A DNA stretch of 37,127 nt, from assembly GCA_023410025.1 (NCBI GenBank), contig JAEYQM010000047.1, positions 1 through 37,127 of the forward strand. The letters are read 5' to 3'. Below the pieces are notes generated by a model, which was not told the DNA's origin, searched no databases, and saw nothing but the letters and a program-made list of their open reading frames with translations. The DNA is from Bacillota bacterium (GTDB lineage Bacteria; Bacillota_I; Bacilli_A; ML615J-28; CAG-698). Each line of letters begins with the position of its first letter. Positions within the stretch are counted from its first letter, which is position 1. Shown one piece after another: positions 24,174 through 30,771 of this stretch. The position numbers were made by a program, and so were the translations under genes.

Positions 24174-25271
24174 TTAAACATTGAATCTAAAAATAGTGAT
24201 ATCTCCATCTTGGAAAATATATTCTTTACCTTCAAGACGCATACGTCCTGCAAGTTTTGCATTTTGTAAAGAACCGTATTTAATAAAATCTTCGTATGAT
24301 ATTACTTCAGCTTTAATAAATCCTTTTTCAAAATCAGTATGGATTACACCAGCACATTCAGGGGCTTTCATACCCTTCTTAAATGTCCAAGCTCTAACTT
24401 CTTTTTCGCCTGCAGTAAAGAAAGTTTCTAACCCTAACATATCATATGCTGTTTTAATTAGAATATCTAATCCACTTTCTTTTATTCCCAGTTCTTCTAA
24501 GAATAAGGCTTTATCTTCATCTGATAATTCTGATAATTCTTCTTCAATCTTAGCGCTAATTACAACACATTTTGTATTTTCTTTCTTTGCATATTCAAAT
24601 ACATTTTTTACATGATTATTAAGTGTTAACACTTCATCTTCACGTACATTTAATACATAAATCATTGGTTTTAGTGTTAAGAAATTATAGTTTTTAATAT
24701 ATTCTTTTTCTTCATTAGTTAGACCAATACTACGAGCACTAATTCCATTTTCTAAACCTTGTCTTATTTTAACTAATATTTCATATTCCTTAGTTGCTTC
24801 AGCATCAGTTTTCATTTGTGCTTTTTTCTCTATCTTACTTATTCTTTTTTCAATTACATCTAAATCAGCAAATGCCAATTCTAAATTGATTGTTTCAATA
24901 TCATCGATTGGATCAATTTTTCCACTTACATGGACAACATCACTTCCATCAAAACATCTAACAACATGACAAATAGCATCTACTTCACGAATATGCGAAA
25001 GGAATTGATTTCCAAGACCTTCCCCTAAACTTGCCCCTTTTACTAATCCAGCAATATCAGTAAAGGAAAAAGCCGTATAAACGACATTTCGTGGTTTAAC
25101 TATTTCTACTATCTTATCCATTCTTTCATCTTTTACTTGTACGACACCAACATTTGGCTCAATAGTAGCAAATGGATAATTGGCGCTTAATACCTTTGAT
25201 TTTGTTATTGCGTTAAACAATGTAGATTTACCGACATTAGGCAAACCAATAATTCCAGCAGTTAATCCCAT
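24174..25271 (-). CDS. ychF: YchF/OLA1 family ATPase
   Basis: A 365-residue Obg-related P-loop protein with G1 GLPNVGKST (residues 9-17), G3 DIAGLVKGAS, and G4 NxxE (NVRE) in place of NKxD. The NxxE form explains the family's preference for ATP over GTP. The C-terminal TGS domain is at about 280-363, ending VEGKEY/FQDGDI-type sequence. YchF binds ribosomes and is linked to oxidative-stress responses. It is the first gene of the probable six-gene operon ending with the diacylglycerol kinase, and it has a clear promoter. Confidence 0.97.
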   Translation of the reverse strand: MGLTAGIIGLPNVGKSTLFNAITKSKVLSANYPFATIEPNVGVVQVKDERMDKIVEIVKPRNVVYTAFSFTDIAGLVKGASLGEGLGNQFLSHIREVDAICHVVRCFDGSDVVHVSGKIDPIDDIETINLELAFADLDVIEKRISKIEKKAQMKTDAEATKEYEILVKIRQGLENGISARSIGLTNEEKEYIKNYNFLTLKPMIYVLNVREDEVLTLNNHVKNVFEYAKKENTKCVVISAKIEEELSELSDEDKALFLEELGIKESGLDILIKTAYDMLGLETFFTAGEKEVRAWTFKKGMKAPECAGVIHTDFEKGFIKAEVISYEDFIKYGSLQNAKLAGRMRLEGKEYIFQDGDITIFRFNV

Positions 25272-25296
25272 ATATATCCCCTTTCAACATATGTAT

Positions 25297-25325
25297 ATAT
25301 TACCATATTTCCACATTTTTTTCAA
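25297..25325 (-). promoter_or_regulatory. Promoter of the ychF operon
   Basis: TTGAAA (25320-25325) and TAATAT (25297-25302) are 17 bp apart on the minus strand, with TGG directly before the -10 (extended type). AAGGGG lies just before the ychF ATG. Confidence 0.65.
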
Positions 25326-25332
25326 CTCATAA

Positions 25333-25361
25333 TTGCTTTTTTAAATTTAAAAATGTATAAT
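25333..25361 (+). promoter_or_regulatory. Promoter of the 104-residue reductase-tail gene
   Basis: TTGCTT (25333-25338) and TATAAT (25356-25361) with a 17-bp spacer. The start would be about 10 nt before the ATG at 25378, leaving only an AGGTGAT ribosome site in the leader. It is divergent from the ychF promoter, and the two -35 regions nearly touch. Confidence 0.65.
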
Positions 25362-25377
25362 GTAATTAGGTGATAAT

Positions 25378-25692
25378 ATGCATTATGATTTTATAATTGT
25401 TTCAAAATTAGATATAAATCCAAAGCACTTAGATTTTAAGAAATTTGATGAAGCTGAAGTATTTAATAACTACATAATTGTTAATAATGAAAAAATTACA
25501 TATGATTATTTAATTATTGATAAATTATATCCTAGTTTAAATTTATTTACAGAGGATAAACATATAATTACAAATCAATTCTTACAAACATCAAATGATT
25601 ATATCTATGCAATTGGAAGTATTAATAATTGTAATATTGATTTAGAAAAACAAATTGATATTATTGAAGAACATATAATGAATCCTTTTTAG
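25378..25692 (+). CDS. Small protein resembling the C-terminal FAD segment of thioredoxin-reductase-like flavoproteins
   Basis: A 104-residue protein with no signal or membrane segment. Residues 43-97 follow the end of a pyridine-nucleotide-disulfide oxidoreductase: YDYLIIDKLYPSLNLF resembles the strand before the Gly-x-x-Pro region. ITNQFLQTSNDYIYAIGSINN resembles the second FAD motif T-x-x-x-x-IYAIGD, with Ser instead of the usual Asp. There is no GxGxxG dinucleotide site and no CxxC. It is therefore either a decayed remnant or a small stand-alone protein. A good promoter, a ribosome site and a terminator fused to its stop codon argue that it is still expressed. Confidence 0.6.
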   Translation: MHYDFIIVSKLDINPKHLDFKKFDEAEVFNNYIIVNNEKITYDYLIIDKLYPSLNLFTEDKHIITNQFLQTSNDYIYAIGSINNCNIDLEKQIDIIEEHIMNPF

Positions 25693-25700
25693 GATTCATT
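25677..25700 (+). terminator. Terminator of the reductase-tail gene
   Basis: AATGAATCC and GGATTCATT form a 9-bp perfect stem around TTTTTA, then a T-rich run. The hairpin contains the last codons and the TAG stop of the small gene. Confidence 0.85.
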
Positions 25701-25752
25701 TTTATTTTTAATAATTTAATCGTTTTTAGCCAAAATATAATTGGTGATTAAA

Positions 25753-27702
25753 ATGAAAATTATGCTTAAATTAACGAAATATTTGTTTTTATTGATGATT
25801 ACTGTCGTAATAATAATTATCTTTATCTTCATTTATTATTCACAAAAATTAGATTTTTCATTACCAAAAATGGTTGATATTACAATATACGATAAAAACA
25901 ACAATCAATTTTTGGTTTTAAATAATGAAAATAAACAATCCTATATTAATTTTGATGAAATTGATAAAGATATTATTAATTCAATAATTTCCATTGAAGA
26001 TAAAAAATTCTATGAACATAAAGGCATTGACTTAATGAGAATTGGTGGCGCATTAATAAATAATATTAGTGCTTCAAAAAATCAAGAAGGTGCATCTACT
26101 ATTACTCAACAGTATGCAAGACTTCTTTATTTAAACAGTGACAAAGAAGTAAAACGAAAAATTGAAGAAATAATGATTTCTATTAATTTAGAATCAAAAT
26201 ATTCAAAAGATAAGATTTTAGAGGGTTATTTAAATACCATCTACTTTGATCATGGTATATATGGTATCAATGATGCAGCAAAATTTTATTTTAACAAAAC
26301 CGCTAGCGATGTAAGTATTGCAGAGGCGGCAGTGCTATGTTCAATCCCGAAAGGCCCATATTATTATTCTCCAATTAGAAATTATGAAAAAAACAAAGAA
26401 AGAAAAGAACTAATAATTAATGAACTTTACAATGATAACAAAATTTCTTTAGAAGAAAGAGATAATGCCTTAAGCGAAAAAATTGTATTTTATGGTAAAG
26501 CTACTTTAAATAATGATGTGTTTGCACCATATTATCAAGACATCATTATTAATCAATTAAAAAATTTAAATGTTTTAAATTATATTCAAGGAAATAAAAT
26601 TAAAGTATATACTAGTTTAGATCTTGATTTAAATAGTATCATCATTAATGCCATGAATAAATATTACCCAAAAAATAGTGATTTAGAACTTGCCATTTAT
26701 GCTGTAAATTCAAAAACTGGTGAAGTATTAAGTGTTATTGGTGGGGTTGATTATCAGAAATCAACATATAATAGAGCAACAATGGCAAAACGTCAGCCGG
26801 GATCAACCATTAAGCCTTTTTTATACTATGCAGCTTTAAATAAAGGATTTACACCTATTACAACCTTTAATAGTAGTAAAACTGAATTTAATATTGATGG
26901 TAAAATTTATGCGCCAACAAATTTTAATGACATTTATCCTAATCAAGAAGTTTCAATGGCCTATGCTATTGCTACAAGTGATAATATATATGCTATGAAA
27001 ACTCATTTATTTTTAGGAACACATGTATTATATAATACTTTACTTGACTTTGATTTTTCAACAAAAATTCTAAATACTCCTTCTTTAGCCTTAGGAACAA
27101 GTGAAGTTCATCTTTCAGAACTTACAATGGGTTATGCAAAATTTGCAAGTTTGGGAAAAGATTTAAAACCTATTTATATTACAAAAATTACTGATGAATT
27201 TGATAATATAATTTATGAAGAAAAACCTTCAACAAACCAAAAATATTCAAAAATAAATACTTATATATTAACAGAAACATTAACAAATACTTTTGATAAT
27301 AAACTTAGAATAAATATTAGTGCAACTGGTTCACAAATTGCTAATATGCTTTCAAAAAGATTTGCAGCCAAAACTGGTACTACTGATACTGATAGTTTAA
27401 TAGTAGGTTATAACAGTGAGATTACTTTAGGGATATGGACTGGTTATGATGATAATAGGTATTTAGAAAACACAGATGGTAAATTTATTAAGTATTTGTG
27501 GGCTGATATTATGGAAAATTATATGAAGAACAAAGGTTATGGATGGTATGAAAAACCAAAAGAAATTATAACTATTAAAGTAAATCCAATAAATGGCTTA
27601 ATTCCTAGTAATGGAGAATATTCAAAGGAACTTTATTTTAATGTTGATAATATACCTTGGTATATATTTAAAGAAGATGATTTAATTGTAGATAAAAAAT
27701 AA
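25753..27702 (+). CDS. Class A penicillin-binding protein (PBP1-type)
   Basis: A bifunctional peptidoglycan synthase of 649 residues. A short cytoplasmic N-terminus is followed by one membrane helix (about 8-29). The GT51 glycosyltransferase domain shows IEDKKFYEHKG (catalytic Glu about 82), GASTITQQYAR and YLNTIYFDHGIYGI. The transpeptidase domain has all three motifs: S351-x-x-K354 (PGSTIKPF), SDN (409-411) and KTGT (540-543). It shows that this organism builds a normal cell wall. The frame is open from a TTG at 25741, but the ATG at 25753 fits the GGTGAT site and the family start. Its terminator has been split by the insertion sequence that follows. Confidence 0.96.
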   Translation: MKIMLKLTKYLFLLMITVVIIIIFIFIYYSQKLDFSLPKMVDITIYDKNNNQFLVLNNENKQSYINFDEIDKDIINSIISIEDKKFYEHKGIDLMRIGGALINNISASKNQEGASTITQQYARLLYLNSDKEVKRKIEEIMISINLESKYSKDKILEGYLNTIYFDHGIYGINDAAKFYFNKTASDVSIAEAAVLCSIPKGPYYYSPIRNYEKNKERKELIINELYNDNKISLEERDNALSEKIVFYGKATLNNDVFAPYYQDIIINQLKNLNVLNYIQGNKIKVYTSLDLDLNSIIINAMNKYYPKNSDLELAIYAVNSKTGEVLSVIGGVDYQKSTYNRATMAKRQPGSTIKPFLYYAALNKGFTPITTFNSSKTEFNIDGKIYAPTNFNDIYPNQEVSMAYAIATSDNIYAMKTHLFLGTHVLYNTLLDFDFSTKILNTPSLALGTSEVHLSELTMGYAKFASLGKDLKPIYITKITDEFDNIIYEEKPSTNQKYSKINTYILTETLTNTFDNKLRINISATGSQIANMLSKRFAAKTGTTDTDSLIVGYNSEITLGIWTGYDDNRYLENTDGKFIKYLWADIMENYMKNKGYGWYEKPKEIITIKVNPINGLIPSNGEYSKELYFNVDNIPWYIFKEDDLIVDKK

Positions 27703-27710
27703 AAGGGTCC
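27701..27710 (+). terminator. Left half of a terminator disrupted by an insertion sequence
   Basis: AAAAGGGTCC at 27701-27710 overlaps the PBP stop codon. Its partner GGACCTTTTTT lies 1.4 kb away at 29121-29131. Removing the IS and one CAG copy rejoins them as a 10-bp stem (one G-U) with the loop AGTT and a T-run: a bidirectional terminator between the convergent PBP and hydrolase genes. In its present state neither gene has an intact terminator here. Confidence 0.75.
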
Positions 27711-27712
27711 AG

Positions 27713-27738
27713 AGAACTGAACCCAAATAGTTGGACAC
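27713..27738. repeat. Left terminal inverted repeat of the IS
   Basis: Outer end at 27713, downstream of orfB. It differs from the right end mainly in its first base, two internal substitutions and two one-base gaps. A preceding CAG is the target duplication. Confidence 0.8.
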
Positions 27739-27781
27739 TTTAAATAAAAGTAATGTTTAATTATATAAATTAAGATTTTAT

Positions 27782-28726
27782 TTAAGAAATAGAAAGGTGT
27801 GATTCCCTAAATTTATTAGGAGTCATGCCTTTTAATTTTATTGATATTCTTTCATTACAATAATAATCTATGTACTCTTTAAGTTTTGTAATGAATTCAT
27901 CAACTGAAAAAAAGTTTTCAGTATAATAGAACTCTGACTTCAATATTCCAAAAAAGTTTTCTGCTATAGAATTATCGTAGCAATTTCCTTTCCTTGACAT
28001 GGATTGTTTAATATTATGTTTCTTTAAAATATTTTGAAATGTCTTATGTTGGTATTGATATCCTTGATCAGAATGTATTATTAATTTTTTTGGTCTATGG
28101 TTCTTAATAGCTTCTTCAAGCATGGTTATTACTGGTTTTATATTTGGTGTAAATGAAATTTGATAAGATAATATAGTTTTATCAAATACATCAATAAGTG
28201 GCGATAAATATATTTTCTTTCCACACACCTTAAACTCTGTTATATCAGTAACCCATTTTTGATTTGGTCTATTAGTATTAAAGTCTCTAATATAATAGGT
28301 TTTATGATTTAGTTTATCTACTGTTTTTGTTAACAGTAGATTTTTAACTATTAATCCCTGTTCACCTTTATATGACTTATATCTTTTTACTCTTATCTTG
28401 CATGCAATGTTTAATTCTTTCATTAGTCTTAAAACTGTTTTATGATTGATTATAACGCCAATTTCAAGTCTTAAAGCAATAGTTATACGTCTATAACCAT
28501 ATCTTCCTTTATGTTCATGGTATATTTTTTTGATATAATCTTTTTCAACACAATACTTATCTGGTTTTTCTAAAGTTGATTTAATATAGTAAAACGTTGA
28601 TTTAGATAAATTAGCTATTTTAAGAAGAGGATAAATTGCATAATTGTACTCTTGCTTTAATTCTATGATAGCTCTTACTTTGACTTCTTTTGTCTCTTTT
28701 CCTCTTCTTGAATTAAAGCTGCCAAT
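27782..28726 (-). CDS. IS3-family transposase OrfB (expressed by -1 frameshift from OrfA)
   Basis: DDE integrase-type transposase. The catalytic residues are seen in WVTDITEF (Asp), IIHSDQGYQ (Asp) and SIAENFFGILKSEF (Glu). The last two are separated by 35 residues, the D,D(35)E spacing of the family. An HTH_21-like region (YGYRRITIALRL) lies in the upstream part. No ATG occurs before 28423, yet the frame is open without a stop back through the overlap with orfA. Production therefore depends on a -1 slip at the run of seven A (28726-28732), giving an OrfAB fusion of about 420 residues. I set the start of this entry at the slip site. Confidence 0.88.
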   Translation of the reverse strand: MGSFNSRRGKETKEVKVRAIIELKQEYNYAIYPLLKIANLSKSTFYYIKSTLEKPDKYCVEKDYIKKIYHEHKGRYGYRRITIALRLEIGVIINHKTVLRLMKELNIACKIRVKRYKSYKGEQGLIVKNLLLTKTVDKLNHKTYYIRDFNTNRPNQKWVTDITEFKVCGKKIYLSPLIDVFDKTILSYQISFTPNIKPVITMLEEAIKNHRPKKLIIHSDQGYQYQHKTFQNILKKHNIKQSMSRKGNCYDNSIAENFFGILKSEFYYTENFFSVDEFITKLKEYIDYYCNERISIKLKGMTPNKFRESHLSIS

Positions 28727-29046
28727 TTTTTTAGGTAGTCGTTTTCCATTTTAAGTCTTCGATTTTCCGCAATAAGATCTTCATCCTTTTTAGCGTTGAA
28801 GTTAGCAGGTCTACCCTTCATAACATTATCTGCTTTAGTTGCTTTTCCACGTCGTTCAACTGATAATCCTTCCATACCTTCTTCAAGATATATTTTTTGC
28901 CATTTGTAAATTATAGAATCAGTTGGTAACCCGTATGCACGTAGTGTTTCAGCTGGCCCATTAACATTATTAAAATTTATAACTTCTAATTTAAATTCTG
29001 GAGTATATTTTTTGTTTACTCCACCTTTTGGTCTTCCAATAGACAT
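28675..29046 (-). CDS. IS3-family OrfA (helix-turn-helix and leucine zipper)
   Basis: A 123-residue protein, the DNA-binding part of the transposase. Residues about 12-55 form the IS150-type helix-turn-helix (YTPEFKLEVINF, then LRAYGLPTDSIIYKWQKIY). Residues 88-108 form a leucine-zipper coiled coil (DLIAENRRLKMENDYLKKL) used for dimerisation. On its own OrfA usually regulates transposition; joined to OrfB by frameshifting it becomes the active enzyme. It has its own promoter, whose -35 is in the terminal repeat, and a GAAAGGGG site upstream of the ATG. Confidence 0.9.
   Translation of the reverse strand: MSIGRPKGGVNKKYTPEFKLEVINFNNVNGPAETLRAYGLPTDSIIYKWQKIYLEEGMEGLSVERRGKATKADNVMKGRPANFNAKKDEDLIAENRRLKMENDYLKKLAALIQEEEKRQKKSK
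28726..28732 (-). other. Programmed -1 frameshift site in the IS
   Basis: A run of seven A on the coding (minus) strand reads A AAA AAA in the orfA frame, inside CTA AAA AAA TTG. After a one-base backward slip the reading continues ATT GGC AGC in the orfB frame, which stays open to 27784. This matches the slippery heptamer class used by IS3 elements. Confidence 0.75.
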
Positions 29047-29068
29047 AGAAAAAGCACCCCTTTCAAAT

Positions 29069-29097
29069 ATTATAACACACTTTTATTGTGTGTCCAA
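29069..29097 (-). promoter_or_regulatory. Promoter of the transposase genes, -35 inside the terminal repeat
   Basis: TTGGAC (29092-29097) lies in the right inverted repeat. TATAAT (29069-29074) follows after 17 bp. The spacer holds an inverted repeat, ACACAC (29075-29080) with GTGTGT (29088-29093), which could bind a repressor or fold in RNA. Confidence 0.7.
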
Positions 29098-29115
29098 TAT
29101 TTGGGGTGCACTTCA
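29090..29115. repeat. Right terminal inverted repeat of the IS
   Basis: Outer end at 29115, beginning TGAAGTGCACCCC when read inward, as in IS150-like elements. It carries the -35 of the transposase promoter and is followed by the second CAG target copy (29116-29118). Confidence 0.85.
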
Positions 29116-29129
29116 CAGTTGGACCTTTT

Positions 29130-30119
29130 TTACTTGTTTTTATTAATAAAATTGTAAATATCATCAATCACATACTTTGGAACATCTTTTTTTACAGTAT
29201 ATGCCGTTTCTATTGTTTCGCCTACTCCATTAACAAACATATGATTTAAATCATCATACAATTTAAATTCAGCACTCTTTGCAATATCCTTTATTTCATC
29301 TTCATATCCCTTTAAGGTATCAGCCTTAACTTGAAGATCTTGTCCTCCTTGTAATAATAACATCGGTTTTAATCTAGCACAAACTCTAGTCTCTGCTATA
29401 ATGTCAATTTTATTATAGTATACCCAATATGTAAGAGGAGCACCAATAAAATATGCATTTTCCTGACCCTCTCCTACTGTTTTTGCATTTCTAAAAAAGT
29501 TATAATATGGATATATTTTATCATAAGTAGGTTTATCATATTCAAGTAGCTGTTCCATATAAACATCTATAAGATGCTTATATGTTCCTGCAAGCATAAC
29601 AACCCCTTTTACATCATTTGATTTATTAGCAAGAAGGGGAGCAAGCTGACCACCTAAAGAATGACCTAATATATAAATATTATTTACATCAATTTCAGGA
29701 TAATCTTTAATTATGGAAACTGCACCCAGTGCATCATCAATAATTTCATCTTTTATTGTTCCATAAATATTTGCTGCAAACTCTTCAAGATATGTGTAAG
29801 TTCTTTTATCATAACGAATAGAGGCAATACCAACTTTAGCAAGTTGTATTGCTAAATCTTTAAATAATTTTAATTCACGAGTAGTTTCATCCATATCTTG
29901 TGGACCAGAACCATGAACCATAACAACTGCAGGAACTAACTTTTCTGTTTTTGGTAATGTTACTTTTGCTTTAAGTACATAATTTGTTGAATCACTAACA
30001 ACTGTTGTGTCTTCTTCATAATAGTCATATTGATAATCATTTTCTTTTGTGCAACCACTAATAAATATACTTATAAAAACAAATAATAGAAAAAAAGATA
30101 TTTTTGTATACTTTTTCAT
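29130..30119 (-). CDS. Lipoprotein alpha/beta hydrolase
   Basis: A 329-residue secreted lipoprotein. The signal peptide ends in the lipobox ISGC with Cys23 for lipid attachment. The rest is an alpha/beta hydrolase: the oxyanion strand MVHGSGPQDMDE (about 67-78), the nucleophile elbow GHSLGG with Ser154, acid D261 (GGQDLQV) and base H293 (LNHMFV). The order resembles bacterial esterase/dienelactone hydrolase-like proteins; the substrate is unknown. It has its own promoter. Its downstream terminator has been split by the adjacent IS, so its transcription probably runs into the transposase genes, which lie on the same strand. Confidence 0.9.
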   Translation of the reverse strand: MKKYTKISFFLLFVFISIFISGCTKENDYQYDYYEEDTTVVSDSTNYVLKAKVTLPKTEKLVPAVVMVHGSGPQDMDETTRELKLFKDLAIQLAKVGIASIRYDKRTYTYLEEFAANIYGTIKDEIIDDALGAVSIIKDYPEIDVNNIYILGHSLGGQLAPLLANKSNDVKGVVMLAGTYKHLIDVYMEQLLEYDKPTYDKIYPYYNFFRNAKTVGEGQENAYFIGAPLTYWVYYNKIDIIAETRVCARLKPMLLLQGGQDLQVKADTLKGYEDEIKDIAKSAEFKLYDDLNHMFVNGVGETIETAYTVKKDVPKYVIDDIYNFINKNK

Positions 30120-30140
30120 TTTTCCACTCCTCTTTTCTTC

Positions 30141-30169
30141 ATTATAACATATTAAAAAAAATTAGTAAA
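30141..30169 (-). promoter_or_regulatory. Promoter of the lipoprotein hydrolase
   Basis: TTTACT (30164-30169) and TATAAT (30141-30146) on the minus strand are 17 bp apart, followed by a GAGGAG-type ribosome site before the ATG at 30119. Confidence 0.6.
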
Positions 30170-30181
30170 TTGGAAAATGAA

Positions 30182-30217
30182 AAACTCTCAATATCTTTTT
30201 ATTGATATCAAGAGTTT
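30182..30217 (-). terminator. Terminator of mscL and the upstream operon
   Basis: On the minus-strand RNA AAACUCUUGAUAUC and GAUAUUGAGAGUUU pair over 14 bp. Two of these are adjacent G-U pairs, which makes the hairpin stronger on this strand than on the other. A short U-run follows. Confidence 0.75.
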
Positions 30218-30223
30218 GATTTA

Positions 30224-30739
30224 TTACTCATTTTTTTGTTTTAATAGATCTCTAATTTCAAGCAGGATATCATCAGTTGTTGGTTTAACTTCTTTTACAA
30301 CTTCTTCTACTGTTTCAATACTTGCTTTTTCAATTTCTTCTTGTTTAGCTTTGTCAGATTCTTCTTTATGTAATTTAGCTTTTAAATCTAAAAGACGTTT
30401 TTCAGTTCTTTCTCTTAATGTAGTTATTACTTTAACAATTACAAATATTGTAAGTGCAATAATTAAAAAATCAATAACAGTTTGAACGAATGCTCCATAG
30501 AAAATAGCAACTTCGGCTTTTTCAACAACTCCAGTATCACTTACTACACCTGGTACTAATACCCATTTTGCTTCAGCAAAATTTTTACCTCCAGCAAGGC
30601 CAATGATTGGCATAATTACATCATTTACCAAACTCTTAACAATTGCATTAAAAGCATTACCAATGATTAAACCGACTGCCAAGTCTAAAACATTACCTCT
30701 TTGGATAAAAGCACCAAATTCCTTAAACATTTTCTTCAT
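30224..30739 (-). CDS. mscL: Large-conductance mechanosensitive channel
   Basis: A 171-residue osmotic-shock release valve. The first membrane helix contains VLDLAVGLIIGNAFNAIVKSLVNDVIMP, with the glycine-rich pore surface. The second helix is IDFLIIALTIFVIVKVI. The cytoplasmic tail is longer than in E. coli MscL (136 residues). It has a charged, probably coiled segment (about 112-155) before the usual IRDLLKQK end. It begins 32 nt after the last HtrA-type gene and may be co-transcribed with it; a terminator follows. Confidence 0.95.
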   Translation of the reverse strand: MKKMFKEFGAFIQRGNVLDLAVGLIIGNAFNAIVKSLVNDVIMPIIGLAGGKNFAEAKWVLVPGVVSDTGVVEKAEVAIFYGAFVQTVIDFLIIALTIFVIVKVITTLRERTEKRLLDLKAKLHKEESDKAKQEEIEKASIETVEEVVKEVKPTTDDILLEIRDLLKQKNE

Positions 30740-30771
30740 ATTTTTTTCCTAACCTATTTATATAATAAAAT

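Larger units (their letters stand above)
27713..29115 (-). mobile_element. IS3-family (IS150-like) insertion sequence, 1403 bp, apparently complete
   Basis: The element contains orfA and orfB on the minus strand, in the -1 frame relation typical of the family. Imperfect terminal inverted repeats of 26 nt bound it: 27713-27738 and 29090-29115 agree at about 22 of 27 aligned columns, both ending in TTGGACAC inward. A 3-bp direct repeat CAG (27710-27712 and 29116-29118) flanks it, matching the 3-bp target duplication common in IS3 elements. The right end begins TGAAGTGC as expected, while the left end begins AG rather than TG. Both reading frames are open, so the element may still be active. Confidence 0.9.

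Noticed and set aside
24181..24615. Plus-strand frame of 144 codons opposite ychF
   Set aside because: It is the complement of the strongly conserved end of ychF, so its openness is a by-product of codon use.
25378..27702. The small reductase-like gene and the PBP gene as an operon
   Set aside because: A strong terminator ends the small gene before the PBP start, although read-through cannot be excluded; I could not find a good separate PBP promoter.
27701..27712. Placing the IS ends outside AAAAGGGTCC and GGACCTTTTTT as part of the terminal repeats
   Set aside because: These flanks pair as a terminator with a T-run, and the CAG duplication fits just inside them, so they belong to the target and not to the element.
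27782..28423. Reading orfB as a truncated transposase and the IS as dead
   Set aside because: The frame is open far upstream of the first ATG and joins orfA by a -1 slip, so the short version is an artefact of requiring an ATG.
30177..30485. Plus-strand open frame of about 100 codons opposite mscL
   Set aside because: It lies antisense within the well-supported mscL gene, is Ser-rich in the manner of shadow frames, and has no good ribosome site or family resemblance.
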